From contig NC_134461.1 in the NCBI RefSeq assembly GCF_047948215.1, positions 92,090,245 to 92,154,244 of the forward strand: DNA of 64,000 bases, given 5' to 3'. This document shows positions 23,765-36,589 of the stretch, piece by piece. A model generated the notes under the pieces. It saw nothing but the letters and a program-made list of their open reading frames with translations. It had not been told where the DNA came from and ran no database searches. Numbering within the stretch: the stretch's first letter is position 1; each line of letters opens with the position of its first letter. A program made the position numbers and the translations under genes. The DNA comes from Lycorma delicatula. Its lineage: Eukaryota; Arthropoda; Insecta; Hemiptera; Fulgoridae.

Positions 23765-24345
23765 ATTGTTGTTTCAATATTTTCTATTTCTGAATCTCTT
23801 CTGCTTTTGATAATTCCATCCTTATATTTCAGACCACATATTTTCCTGAGAACTCTTTTTTCAACCGTTTATGTTATTACTAGAAAACGTTTGTAGTATT
23901 TCTAAACCACGTAACGTTTCTGGAAGGATTAGAGGATTTTATAGTGGTTTTCCCTGATATGGATTTTTTTTATTGTACAAGTTTCCAACAATTAAATAAT
24001 ACACTACTTCTATTTTCTGAACTCTTTGACTTTCATTCCTTCTTTTTCTTTTCCTGTTGGGATTATTACTTCTAAATATTTGAGTTTATTTACCCATCTG
24101 ATTGTTTTATTTTCTGATACATCAATTTCTTATGTTTTTAATTTGAATGTTGGACAATTATTCAGGGTTTTTTTTATACAAAAATAATAAACCCATTTTA
24201 TTAGCGTGTTTTTTCTAAGATTTGGAATTTTTATTTTGCTTCTTCTTCTGATTTTATTAAAAGTACTAATAAATCATCTATAAAAGCCAAAATATCAATT
24301 AGAAGTTGTTTAGATTTTGTTCCTAGTTTACTATTTTTAAATTGT
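23765..24345 (-). pseudogene. Decayed non-LTR reverse transcriptase
   Basis: Minus-strand pieces read as the catalytic core and C-terminus of a LINE reverse transcriptase. LLIDILAFIDDLLVLLIKSE (FIDD matching the FADD/YADD motif, followed by a hydrophobic strand) lies at ~24305-24246. Then come KYLEVIIPTGKEKEG (thumb-like KYLG motif) and KRVLRKICGLKYKDGIIKSR near 23855-23796, typical of the C-terminal domain. Frames shift repeatedly. The clade cannot be assigned securely; it resembles the RTE-like group seen at 57021. Confidence 0.55.
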
Positions 24346-25095
24346 TTATGGTTTTAATTTCAGAAAATTAGAATTATATATATTACTGTAACTTTCAGTA
24401 CTATAATAACTCAAGTATAGAAAGTTAGTAACAGAAAATTAATACATTTTTATTATTTTATTATTAAAAAAATTATTCGATTAGTTCAAAGCCATTTTTT
24501 CATATAATTTTTTAAATAATATTTTTTTTAATGTAAAATAAACTAAGGTATCGGATTAAGCCCAAATTAGTTCTATATTTTTTACTTTTCCAAATCAAAA
24601 TTATAAGTCTTTTTGAAAAATAATGATTTTAATACTTAAATAAGTAATTTTTCTCTCTTTTTTTTATTAATTTAAACAATTAATTACGGGTAAATCATAA
24701 AACACTTTGAGAGAAAAAAAATAATTTAATGTGCCTGCACCAGTTACATTTTTAATACAGGATAATATTTGTAAATTAAAAATTTAATTTTTATTTGAAT
24801 ATAATTTAAATATTTTTATATACGTAAAATATTATACTACAAACAGGAATCGAATACCTATTTTTAAATTTTTTTATTTGTATACCAAAACAAAACCTGA
24901 TGTAATCGCAAATTTAAATTCAAACATATTACATTTTATTTTCACAAATAATCAAAGATCTTGCAACAACAGCGACTTTCACATCCACTGGGAAGTGTTT
25001 CGAACAGAACTAGACATTTATAAGACAATAATACAGTTCACAGTCAGCAGTTTAAGATTACTATTTTCTTTTTTTCTTTAAAAAATATATATAAA

Positions 25096-25134
<39 letters not shown>

Positions 25135-26084
25135 CTTATAAGATTACCTAAAATACAAAACTGTAGCATATAATATCAAATATAACATTTATCCTTAAAT
25201 GTAAATCTGATTTAAATAATAGCAATTCTAAATTGTGTTTAAGATCAAATATTTCATATTAACTAATTATATTTTTTTAAAAACCCTTTTTTTCTAACAT
25301 TCTATTTATCGACTTTGTAAAACTGAACTCTGAACCAGTTATTAACACCAGATAAATAATTAATTTGATTTAAAGCGTTCTTAAAAATAATCTCAGTTTT
25401 TTTTTCAAGTACATTTTTCTGTAAACATTTTTAATAAAAAATAAATTATTTATAAACAAAATTTTTTAATTATCCAAAATATAATTTGAAATTATTTTTA
25501 ACTAAAAATGCAATTCTTTCTTAAAATTTATATTTATGTATAAATATTAGCACTGCCGCATGTATTTCATATTTAGACCGCACGACAGTTGACAAATGAC
25601 ATCGTACGAGTACATTCAAACCAACAGACCTTGACTTGAAATTACTATTTCCGGTGTCACCTACCCAACGGAAATAACTATCAGAATAAAATGTGCTCTC
25701 ACAGTAGTTTATACAAAATAAAGTAATTCACTAAATATGCAAAATTCCATTAGTCTAAGGGAGACATAATGTAAAGAACTCAACTAAATAATACAAAAAA
25801 AAAAATATTTTTTACGACAAAAAACGTAATGTATATATTTTTTATTCAAGTAGTATTAAAATAATCCGGAATTAGTTTCTTGGGAAAATAAAAACAATAA
25901 AATTAAAAAAAATTACAAAATACAAATAATTATGCTTTAAGCATAAAAAATACAATAAAAAAATTAATAATACAGTAGTTTTATTAGATTATACTTTTTA
26001 TTTATTCATAACATAAACGAATATACATACTGCATCACTTTATTCTGCCGGAACTTTCACAACCGATTCTACTCATGTAAACAA
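24346..26084. other. AT-rich stretch, no gene seen
   Basis: Includes a TA microsatellite at 25104-25133. The block 25555-25700 is more complex but has no open frame or known repeat. Confidence 0.5.
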
Positions 26085-26290
26085 TTGGAAAAGTTCAATA
26101 AACTAATGTCTTAAAATGCTTTGTTTGCGAGTTACGGCTAGTAAAATATTCGCTCGGATTTCAGCTACCCCGGCGAAATGAGGACGTACTGAAATTTCTA
26201 GGACGTTAATTAAGGAACATAATTACTGATTTCTTATGCTTTTTGAGTGAAATATTAATTATTTAAAAATGTGGGATGTAAATCAATAAA
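26085..26290 (+). repeat. Rep-D arm, decayed
   Basis: Contains ttgcgagttacggctag and ttcagctaccccggcgaaatg, matching the Rep-D arms at 40727 and 56653. Truncated at both ends. Confidence 0.6.
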
Positions 26291-26308
26291 TTAGGATAAA
26301 AAACCCTA

Positions 26309-26861
26309 TTTTTACTTTCTTGTACGAAGTAAAGAAAGTATTGTGATCGCGAAATATTTCGATTTTCAAATTTCAACGGAAATATCCATTTTGACCATCC
26401 CTGAATCCATTTTGACTAGTTTCGGCGTGACGTCTGTTCATACATATGTATCTCGCATAACTACAAAACGATTAGCTGCAGGATGTTGAAATTTTGGATT
26501 TAGGACTGCTGTAAAATTTAGTGCTGCACCCGCTCTTTTCATTGCTATCGACTGAACCAAAAGTGTCCAAAAAAGTAAAAAATCCAGAAAAGAATTGCAT
26601 TTTGAACTTTTTCTTAACTGCAGTAATAAAAGCTCTAATTGAGAGCTTTTCAACGATATGTGGTACTTATTTTCATTGGTTCCAGAGTTATACCCAAAAA
26701 AAAATGTAATTAATGAAATATTTGGACTTACAAGGAAAAGGCATATTGGTTCGAATCAGATTTCATCCTTTTTTTTTAATTTAAGTATGTTGATTTATTA
26801 ATAATTAACCTCTGATTATAAAAAAAAGGTTTACAATAAATAATAATTCAATAATGACAAT

Positions 26862-26893
<32 letters not shown>

Positions 26894-27012
26894 TGAAAAA
26901 ATATTAGAAAGTTATCAATGAAATAAAATATCATGTACTTTTCATTTTAAAAGAATGTGTATATGTAATTTAATAGTCTTACAAGGAAGTCATCTGGTGT
27001 CCACATCAGATT
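26309..27012 (-). repeat. Rep-C copy, full length
   Basis: Runs from tttttactttcttgtacg (hairpin end) to ggtgtccacatcagat. An AT microsatellite at 26876-26894 expanded inside its A-rich internal tract. The box-B-like segment reads ttggttcgaatcagatttc. Confidence 0.9.
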
Positions 27013-27600
27013 TTTTATTGGAAGTTATCTAAACTAATAATCATGATAAAAATGAAAAATTACTTTTATTAATATTGATCTTCGTAAGGTTAATGAAGGA
27101 AATGTTTAAGTAAAATGTCGTAATAGTTAAATAGAAAATTAAAAACTGAAATTATATTTTTATCCCCTAAACATTCATTTACTTTGTAATAATTTACATA
27201 CGTACAAAAATTGTTCATAATTGGTCTATTATAATTATTATTGATGGATTTACCGGGATAAATGAAAAATCTATTGACATCACTGATTTAGACATATACT
27301 ATTGGTGTATTAGAAATGCAATGAGGTTGTGTTCATCTGTTTGAATATTCGTAAAATATGTTTTTTTTTAAATACGGAATGAATTATCGTATTTTGTATA
27401 ATCTACTGTTCATAAAATAAATGTTTTATTTACTAAACTTTCCCATAGTCAATATATTATTATTTTTTTGTTCTATGAACTTTTAACCATCAAAAAACTA
27501 CACTGTAAAATGACGAACATTCTGCTAAGACAGGTTTATTCCTATTTTTTTTTTCTCTCGGACAAGAATATTAGGTCTATATAGGCTACAAGTAATTTCG

Positions 27601-27643
<43 letters not shown>

Positions 27644-28141
27644 TAACACGAGCAACATAACTAGATAGATAACAAGCCAATGCATAGAACTAGTTAGTTA
27701 GTTTCGTATATAAAAAAAAATAAATAAATAAAATAACAAGCTATCGCATAACTCCTACCTAGAGTCATTTTCGACCATACTTCGTTTTGTTTTGTGACCA
27801 TTATTTCGTACGTTGATGTGGACCACAAATTACTGTGTGTTATTGTTTGATACTTACAAATACGTACAAACACATGGGTAAATACACAAAGAATAATAAA
27901 CAATTTCTATATTAAAAAATTTTCTAATCATCCAAAATTACAATGTAGAAATAAAATTTAATAAATATTATTTCATATTTATTTTAATTTCCATAAATAT
28001 ACTGTAGGTATAATATAACTCTTCATAATACAACGAAGTGGTACCATTTCATCTTTTCAAATTGTTTATTATTTAAAAAATCCTCTCTAATTTGTTTCAG
28101 GTCCATTATAATCTAAATATTTTAACTTAAAACAGAAAAGA
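27013..28141. other. AT-rich stretch, no gene seen
   Basis: Contains a (TG)n tract at 27605-27638. The minus frame at 27694-27903 begins beside it and shows no domain. Confidence 0.5.
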
Positions 28142-29100
28142 TATATTTTTTCTACCGACTTTTCAAAGAAAAGTACAGTATTACTTTTGGTTGTCTGGTT
28201 GAAGGAGCGATGAAAATAAATTTTCTTTATGTTTTGAGTCATGAGGAATACTAAAATACCATTCACTTAAAATAATGTTTCCTTATATGTTTATACGCCT
28301 ATGTATAAAATTTAGTGGCTCAAAAATCTCCAAAACTACTAGATCAATTTCATTGAAATTTAGAAATACTGTACTAGTGTATCTGAAGTTGTGCATCTAA
28401 AAATTTGATGAAGATTTAATGAGTTGTCCTTGAATTACGGCCGAAAAAATTTTAAATTATGTTGAGTGGTGTATTTTTTATACGCGCTTAAGCAGTAAAA
28501 CAGTGGCGAGTTGAAACTTGATTCTTGTGTGTAGAATCTACGGATTAGTCAAACGAATGTAGTGTACTCTGAAATCGATGCTTTTCTGACTGCGAAATAG
28601 TAAGGGCGTTAGAAATGAAAAGTCAGTCTTCTTTTATTTTTTAGCAGGCTTGTTTTTTTTTTTTAAATTAGACGATTAATTTAAAACTTTATCAAAATAA
28701 TTAATTTTTTAAATTTTTCATAAATATCGAGAGCCAAAGTTATTTCTTCTTTTTATAGTTGTATCCCTAGTTTTGTGTAATAGGCTATAAAAGTATCGCT
28801 GTTATTTGCAGAAAAATTATGAAACTTTTTTATCTTTTATTTGATGAAGATTGGTTGAGTCGTTCTCAAGTTAGGTCAATTTAAAGCTCACATTTTTTGA
28901 TTCTAAAATTTTTAAAAATTACTACATAAATTTCATTGAAATTTAGGTATGCTCTAATAGTGTATCTGAAGTTGTGCATGTGAAAATTTGATGAAGATTG
29001 TTTGAATCATTCTTGAGTTAAGCTCGACAAAATTTGAGCGGTACAAGTTTGTAGCGTGATTCGTTATAATGCTTCAAGTTGGAACGTTGACGTTTCTTTA
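28142..29100 (+). repeat. Rep-F copy with internal repetition
   Basis: Opens with a T-tract and the hairpin acttttc-aaa-gaaaagt (28158-28174), then gtattacttttgg. The unit carries tttcattgaaatttag and ctgaagttgtgcat. That unit recurs degenerately at ~28850-29010, so the copy holds two or more units. The other copy is at 40059. Non-coding. Confidence 0.65.
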
Positions 29101-29145
29101 TTTTAAGTATTGACTGTTAGCAATATTAAACCAAGTTAAAAAAAT

Positions 29146-29820
29146 CTGATGAGGACACCATATGACTTCCTTGTACGCCTATTAAGTTACATATACACAT
29201 GTTTTTAACATAAAAAGTACATAAAATTTTATTTCATTACCAATTTCTGATATTTTTTATGTTTTATTGTAATTATTGAATTACCATTTATCGAATTTTT
29301 TTTTTACAACCAAAGATTAATAATCATTAATAAATCTATAAATTTTAATTTAAAAAAAGGAGAATAGTGTGATTCAAACCGATGTGCCTTCCCTTGTAAT
29401 ATCTAAAAATTTCATTAATTAAAATTTTATTTGGCTATAACTCTGGAACCGATGAAAATAAGTACCATTATGGTATATCGTTGAAAAGCTTTCAATAAGG
29501 ACTTATTACTGCAGTTAAGAAAAAGTCCAAAATTCAAATTTTTTGGGATTTTGGGCTTTTTTGGACACTTTTGTTTCAGTTGACAGCACTCAAAAAGGAA
29601 GATGCACAACCAGATGATGCAACAGTTCTAAATCCAAAATTTCAACATCCTACGGCTAATCGAGTTATGCGAGATACGAACGTACGTATGTACAGATGTC
29701 ACGCCGAAACTAGTCAAAATGGATTCAGGGATGGTCAAGATGGATATTTCCGTTGAAATCTGAAAACCGAAATTTTTCGCGATCAAAATACTTTCTTTAC
29801 TTCGTACAAGAAAGTAAAAA
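29146..29820 (+). repeat. Rep-C copy, full length
   Basis: From ctgatgaggacaccat to cgtacaagaaagtaaaaa; internally well preserved. Confidence 0.9.
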
Positions 29821-30228
29821 TATTAAAACCAAACTAAATTAACGAAAAGCAGATTTAAAAACTTTTTTTAAATTTTAGTATTACCAGTTAATGATTTTCT
29901 TTTTTTTTTCAATGTTTCTAATACATTCAGCTTTCTGATCTTAATTAGAATTAATATTAGCGAAGTAATCTCTATTTTTAAAGATATAATAATAATTTAA
30001 AAAACACCCTTTTATCAAATAGGTATAATTTTTTTAAATTTCAAACTTTTTTGGTTTTTCTCGCGATCATCAGCAATGTAAGATATTTAGAAATAGTAAA
30101 ATATATAAAAGTTTCAAAAAAACTGCAACACTAGTGTCCCAAATAAATTTATGCATAAATATTTAATAAATTTAATTTATTAAATTCAAATAAGAATTAG
30201 ACACAGGAATAATACTAACTACAATGAA
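29821..30228. other. AT-rich spacer between two Rep-C copies
   Basis: Nothing recognised. The flanking Rep-C copies point their hairpin ends toward it. Confidence 0.5.
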
Positions 30229-30752
30229 TTTTTACTTCCTCGCGATTACTACAAAGTAATCGCGAAAAATTTCGGTTTTAAGATTTCAACGGACATATCC
30301 ATTTTGACCATCCCTGAATCCATTTTGACTAGTTTCGGCTTGACGCCTGTACGTATGTATCTCGCATAACTCAAAAATGATTAATCTTGAAATTTTGGAT
30401 TTATCACTATTGCAACATCTCGTTGTGCACCTCCACTTTTGACTCCAGTCGACTGAAACAAAAGTGTCCAAAAAAGCCCAAAATCCCAAAAAATTTGGAT
30501 TTTTGACATTTTCTTAATTGCAGTAATAAAATCCCTCATTGAGAGCTTTTCAACAATATATCATAAGTGATACTTATTTTCACTGGTTCCAGAGTTATAG
30601 CCAAATAAAATTTTAATTAATAAAATATTTGGATCTTACAAGTAGAAGGCACGTCGGTTCGAATCGTCTTCATATACATTTTTTTAACTTTTTTTTTTTT
30701 TTTTTAATTTAAATATATTGATCTATTAATAACCTATTACTAACAGTGTTGG
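30229..30752 (-). repeat. Rep-C copy, right end missing
   Basis: Starts tttttacttcctcgcg. Its terminal hairpin is replaced by a longer palindrome, cgcgattact ... agtaatcgcg (30239-30265). It stops after the internal A-rich tract. Confidence 0.85.
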
Positions 30753-31642
30753 GGGCGGTATGAAATAAATGTGTTCACTGCTGACCGATTATATAAAACG
30801 CTTGGATTAAGTAACTTTACTTCTCCCACTTTTCTAACGGTTATTCTCCTAAGTCATTAAATACGCCAGGCTATACTCTCCCCTCGGGCCATGCATCTAT
30901 TTTGTCCGTTCTTAGCAGTTATAGAACTTCTATGTTTTCAGAAACGCAAAAAAGAAGTACAAATTTCTGTAATTTTTAATTACAATGACGTTAAATATTA
31001 TTTTTTTTTTAAGCATTGTTTTTACCTACCGCATTTCTCATCCAAGGAATCAAAGCCTAAGAAAAAATAAAAGATGCAGCCATGCAAATCTAAAATTTAA
31101 AATACAACCTAGTTTTTTCATGGTGGTAGGGCGTCATCCCATGGCAGCAAACATCATAAATTTAAAAATTATACTTCATAATTAAAATTATTTTATATAT
31201 GTTTAATAATGTTACTTTTGATAACAACAGCCGACTACATTTTTTTTATTTGTTGCCAACTTCTGAAATTCAAATTATTGTGAAAATTGTTTGTTGATTT
31301 TAAAAAAATGTATATATATTTTTTAATTAGTCATTTAATATTAAAATATTTATCAAATAAAATACAACTATTTTATAATTTGAAAAAATAAAAATTTATT
31401 AAGTATATTTTTCTGACTTTGTTTACAGTAAACATCATATTTCTAATATAACATTATTCAATCAATTACAGAATAGTTAAGTCGGTAATCATTTACTCAT
31501 TATAAATTAATAATTACATTTTTTAACCGAAGAAATTCGTTTTATCTTCAATATCTTAATAATTACAATAATTTTAAATCTAGATGTTCTGTCGATATAA
31601 AAATTGAGATGGGTAATAAAATAAAATGTTATTACCTCATGG
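30753..31642. other. Unclassified stretch
   Basis: 30755-30950 is less AT-rich (tactctcccctcgggccat) but not open in any frame. The remainder is AT-rich filler. Confidence 0.4.
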
Positions 31643-31817
31643 CAAATAAAATTTTAATTAATGAAACATTTGCGTCTTACAAGGGAAGGCAGATCGGTTC
31701 GAATCAGACTTTTTTCTGCTTGGTTATTATTTTTTTTTTAAATTTAAACATGCTGATGTATTAATAATTATTAATATCTGATTGTAAACAAAATTTTAAC
31801 AATAAATAAAATAATAC

Positions 31818-31851
<34 letters not shown>

Positions 31852-32302
31852 TAAAAAAAATATATTAAAAAATATCAGAAGTTTTAGTGAAATAAAATTG
31901 TATGTACCTTTCATTTTAATTCATAATTTCATTTAATTAATAAACCATATATTTAAATTAAAAAAATAAAAATAAATATATGTATATGAAGTAGGATTTG
32001 AATTAATGTGTGCATGGTTACGGATCCGACACGTTCTCACTTACTGCACATTTCTACTTAGCGACATGAAACAAAATTAATGTATAAACTAATATAAAAA
32101 GCTGATACGAACGCCGCAAAAAAAACTGATGCAATGTGGTGTGTACCACAATGCAATAGTGTAACTGTCCACTTTATTAAAGAATTGGATGATCGTATCT
32201 CACTTTCAAATGAAATAAATTTAAATGAAGTGCAGAAAAAGTGTATATATGTAATTTAATAGGCGTACAAGAAAGTCATGGGGTGTCCACATCAGATTTT
32301 TA
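31643..32302 (-). repeat. Rep-C copy split by an insertion
   Basis: 31643-31930 and 32236-32302 are adjoining parts of Rep-C, ending in ggtgtccacatcagat. A (AAT)n expansion lies at 31816-31850. About 305 bp of foreign sequence separates the parts. Confidence 0.75.
31931..32235 (-). mobile_element. Insertion in Rep-C, possibly a third SINE
   Basis: On the minus strand it contains cagtaagtgagaacgtgtcg followed ~35 bases later by ttaattcaaatcctac, resembling tRNA boxes A and B. No target duplication was resolved. No other copy is in the window, so the call is tentative. Confidence 0.35.
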
Positions 32303-33300
32303 TTTATGAAATGCTCGTATGGCCGCAATTAAATCCAAAGCATATCAGAATACGTTTCAAAAATGTTTCAAAAGATACGCTGAAGCAGCAAGCGATAACT
32401 GTATTTACAAATTCAGTTACCTTACTTTATAGTTCATCCGGAACTATAAAATTCGGATTTATTTCATCCGGAATTCGACTATTCGGATTGTTCTTGTTAA
32501 CAGATCCTTTCATTAGTCCCCGTAAATAAAAATTTTGAAGAATTATGGTCTGGGGATCTCAGTGACCAGGTGTGATTTAAAATGAGCATGTCCCCGAAAA
32601 CTTACAGTAAATTTAGCAAAATATTGGCGGTTTGCGCCGTTGCTCAATATTTTCTTTTTTAAAAATACGATGTATTAGTTTCTTCCTCATTTAGCTGGCT
32701 GATGAAAGGATAAATAATCTCATTGCAATAAGAAGGAGTTTTACTGTTCTGGAAAAAATAAATAAAGATCCTTTAACGTGATGCCAAACTAAACGTTTTT
32801 CGTCATAAAATAGTTGTTTCATATCATAAGTATTATTCGTAGATCACAAATGACTATTCTGGCAGTTGACATGACCCGATAAATGAAACCACGTTCAGAA
32901 AAAATGTTACCATCGAAAATGTTTTCTTTTATATTTATAAAATTCAAAACCGCTGGCAACGTTCAAAGCGTTTAGAAAAACCAGTATCGTGTATCCGATG
33001 CGTAGCAGTTATCTTATACGGGTGTAGTTTTAAACTACTAATCAGTATTCTATGCAAATTGCTCCTTGAGATTTTTGCTCGTTGTGCCAATTTTCTTTAG
33101 GACTTTGAATTATGCGATCAGATATACCATTAAACTTTACATCTGAAGGATAGATGCTCATCCGGACTCGGCGTATCTTTATTGGGTTCAGTTTCTCGCA
33201 ACTTATTGATCAAGTTTTGCAAAGCATTGTGATATGTAACAATGGTGTCTAGATACCTTTGATGAAACATTTTCTTCATGTATTATCATGTATGTATAAA
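32303..33300 (-). pseudogene. Tc1/mariner-like transposase fossil (HTH type), complete length
   Basis: Minus-strand fragments in the right order: HNALQNLINKLRETEPNKD (33230-33170); an HTH remnant with KLAQRAKISRSNLHRI; SLKLHPYKITATHRI (33040-32998); the catalytic-core segment with LSGHVNCQNSHL (~32895-32855), where family members have DEAHFHLSG; then FILSSAS and related debris; and the C-terminal VSFETFLKRILICFGFNCG (32385-32330). Many stops. The order matches the family of the 15.8-kb and 35-kb relics, with a diverged sequence. A candidate terminal repeat lies at 34031-34058 (actgtcacattttggatcac). If real, the two SINEs at 33429 and 33820 inserted between it and the gene. The 3' end abuts Rep-C. 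Confidence 0.65.
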
Positions 33301-33428
33301 CATCACCACAACGAAACAACACAATTTCAACCGAAAAAAATGGGAGCTTAAAGTATTAAAAACCAATGCACGCGTTGGAAACAATACAGTAAACTTCAAC
33401 AGTTATGAAAATAAATTGTAGACAATAA

Positions 33429-33734
33429 AATATAACCCACCGGGTTGGTCTAGTGGTGAACGCATCTTTGCAAATCAGCTGATTTTCGAAGTCGAGAGTT
33501 CCAACGTTCAAATCCTAGTAAAGGCTAGTTAAATCCTAGTATAAATCCTAGTTTCTATTATACGGATTTGAATACTAGATCGTGCATACCGATGTTATTT
33601 GGTAGTTGGGTTTCAGTTAACCACACATCTCAGAAATGGTCAACCTGAGACTGTACAACACTACATTTCACTTACATACATATCCTCTGAAGTAATACCT
33701 GACGGTGATTCCTGGAGAGGCTAAACAGAAAAAA
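33429..33734 (+). repeat. SINE-B copy, full length with target duplication
   Basis: The head accgggttggtctagtggtg (box A) is followed by the body and the tail ggtgattcctggagaggcta. A 9-bp repeat agacaataa flanks it (33420-33428, 33735-33743). Box B is followed by a local triplication of aatcctagt, not in other copies. Confidence 0.9.
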
Positions 33735-33819
33735 AGACAATAAGACATGGAAATCAGCTATGAAACGAAGTAAACTATCAGTTTTATTGCTGTAAATATC
33801 AAAATAATAAGGTAAATCT

Positions 33820-33950
33820 GCCGATCTCCGTGGCGGAGTGGTAGCGTTTCGGTTTTTCATCCAGAGGTCTCGGGTTCGAAATCCTGGTCAGGCATGGCAT
33901 TTTTAATGCGCTACAGAAATTATATTTCCATATCGCACGCACAATTTTCA
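33820..33950 (+). repeat. SINE-A second subfamily copy
   Basis: The tRNA-like head gccgatctccgtggcggag with box B gggttcgaaatcc is followed by aggcatggcatttttaatgc and a different 3' body (ttccatatcgcacgcac) than SINE-A proper. Confidence 0.7.
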
Positions 33951-35159
33951 AGCTTATGTGACGATACCATCAAGGAAAAATGGAAAAAAGTCGTGTTTTA
34001 ATGACTGAGATTATGATGGTTTTTTTTTAGATACTGTCACATTTTGGATCACCCGGTATTTTACTTATTTTTGAGTTTTATATACTCCTGATAATAGGTA
34101 AATGGTCAAAAGAATGAAGAATCTTTTTTTATAAGAGATACTTTTTTTTATTGTAATTAATATTTTATATTAATTAAACCAACCGATTATAATTAAAACT
34201 GTATCAATATCTAATAAAGATTATACAAAATTTTTTTTGTACTTAAAAAAGATAAAAAATAATTTTATGATATATAATTGAATTAATGAAAGAATTATTA
34301 AAAATAGTTTTACCAATAACTTACTAATCTATAAAAATATTTTTATTGAAATCCTTATTAAACGAAAAAAAACAAAAGAGAAATAAGTTTGGGAAATATT
34401 TTTCTCTAAAATAATTAAGTGTAGAACTCAAACAACATTTGTGATTAAGTTTTTTAGTTTGACCTTTTACGATAGTTCAATTTTATTACCTTTTAAATGT
34501 TAAAAAGATTTTGACTAGTTTAGTGTGTCCATTAGTTAATAAATGAAAAAAGTTAGTTATCTAAAGTTAAAATTGTATTCAGCTTTTTTTTGGTTTTTTG
34601 TTTTTTTTTTATATTACTTATTTATGATAACAGGTTTTTTAAGTGTGTCTTCAATCTGTGGCATTCTAACTTTATTTTCCTTTTCTTTTTTATAAGATGC
34701 CACTTGTTTAGAAGTTATATATTTATTGGGATTATCAGGTTATAAAGAACTGCAGTTTACCATCTTCATGTAATTTTTTATATTAAATTATCTTTTAACA
34801 AAAAAAAAAAATATTTCTGAAAAAAATATATTTTTAATATTTAATTAGGATCAAATCATCAGTGACCATGAAAAAATTGATTTAAAAAAAATCATGGTTT
34901 GAATTGTTTTTTGAATTTATATGTAATTTTTTACTATTTTTTATCATTTTCATTTTTTCCTGTACAAATATGGAAATTCAATTAAATATTTTTTGAAAAT
35001 GTTAATAAAAAAATTATTTTATAAAATAAGTATCAGCAGCGCAGGTTGAAACAGAACTATTATAGATTAAACGCTACATGTAGCATTTTATGAATGAAAT
35101 GAAAAAGCGAAAACGTAAATTAAATTAAATTCTGTATTTACATTAGCAAAAGTTTACAT
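33951..35159. other. AT-rich stretch, no gene seen
   Basis: Apart from the possible transposon end at 34031-34058, only low-complexity AT-rich sequence. Confidence 0.45.
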
Positions 35160-36130
35160 ATTTACCATATTTTTACAAAATATGTTCGAAAAGATGTGCT
35201 CGAGCGATCAAATTGATAGTCAACATGTCGCAAAATGTTTTTGTTAGTGTAGTTGATTTTTTGTTGAATGCTCATCTTCAGTTCACCTATAGTATAGCTA
35301 TTTGATTCAAAAACTTTATTTTTCAAATAGTCTTGAAGGAATAATTTCAATTAGACAAATCTGGGCAACGGGAAGGCCCCGCCGTATGTTTACAGCTCAT
35401 TTTTCTCTAAAAGCTGTTTTTTCCGTTTAGCCTCCGGATCATCTTAAGGTAAAAACTTCAGAGAATGAATGAGGATGATATATATGAATGTAAATGAAGT
35501 ACAGTCTTGTTCAGTCTCAGTCAACCATTTCTGAGATGTATGGTTAATTAAAACGCAACCATCAAAGAACACCGGTATCCACAATATAGTATTCAAATCC
35601 GTATAAAAGTAACTGCCTGTACTAGGATTTGAATCTTAGAACTCTCGACTTTGAAATCAGCTGATTTGCGATGACGAGTTCACCACTATACCAACCCGAT
35701 GGGTTTCCTTCTCTAAAATCTGGACGAACACGTGGTAGTGAAGTGTTGATGTGTGGACACGTTGCTACGTCTTGTTAGAAGAAACCGTAATTTTTTCACG
35801 ATCTGATAATTGAATGTAGATTTCTTCTGTACGGTATAATTCAATATTGCTGACAGTGGGCCAAAAAAATATTGGCCCCGTTGAACAATTACAAAAAGAA
35901 AAAAAACAGCACATCATGCACAGATTTTCTCATCCCGAAGTGGACTCACAAACATTCGGTGAGAATTTTCAGTCATCTAGTACCTGATTTTGGGCGAATT
36001 AATATGCTCATATAAATGAAATCGTGCCTTATCAGATATGAAATAAAGCATCAGATCTGTCTGTCCATCGAAATTTTTTTGTAGAACCAGTCGCAATAAT
36101 TAAAATATTTCGGTTTGTTTTTTCTCTTAA
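35160..36130 (-). pseudogene. Tc1/mariner-like transposase fossil split by SINE-B
   Basis: The minus strand gives, from 36120 downwards, FRWTDRSDALFHISDKARFH, with the catalytic DEAHFH-type block decayed to DKARFH. HINSPKIRYLDD and NVCESTSGSENLC follow. After the SINE (35413-35708) come REKWAVNIRRG-like debris and LFLQDYLKNKVFESN, then TIGELKMSIQQKINY (35350-35240) and SFRTYFVKIW at the C-terminus. The KNKVFESN...TIGELK pattern is the conserved end of this transposase family. Frameshifted and non-functional. Confidence 0.75.
35413..35708 (-). repeat. SINE-B copy, full length with target duplication
   Basis: Complete from the head (cgggttggtatagtggtgaa on the minus strand) to the tail ggatccggaggctaaacgg. 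A 10-bp repeat ttctctaaaa flanks it (35403-35412, 35709-35718), inside the transposase fossil. The insertion therefore post-dates the transposon. Confidence 0.95.
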
Positions 36131-36589
36131 GTTGTTGCATAGTTGCCACACAATACGGTTTCAAATTTAAATCAAACAAAATTTTACTGCGAGATATGTA
36201 CTTATATCAGTTTATTGTGATAATTTAATTATAGATTTTTTTTAATTAGGCAAGAATGTTTCTTTGAATATAGTTTATGACCTCTGGAGTCCTAACAGGA
36301 TATTGCTTATTTTATTTTTCGTTTGGAACCCAACTCTTTGTATACCATTTTTTAACCGAGTCGTTTACGCTACTCTTTGCTGGGATACTGGTATACGGAA
36401 ATTTTTCTGCCAATATTTGACACGTTTCTTGAAAGGATCCAGAACGCACAAAGCTTCCTTTATAGCAATCCTTTCCTCGATCGAATAAAGGATTTTAGAA
36501 AAGTCACAACTGCAACCGCACTGTAAAATAAATAATTTATAGTAGTTATACCAAACATAACCAATAGTGGCGCTAGTAGTAACAGCGTT
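36131..36589. other. Unclassified stretch
   Basis: Possibly the remaining 5' part of the transposon fossil (no motif visible). The plus frame at 36264-36488 has no recognisable domain. Confidence 0.35.
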
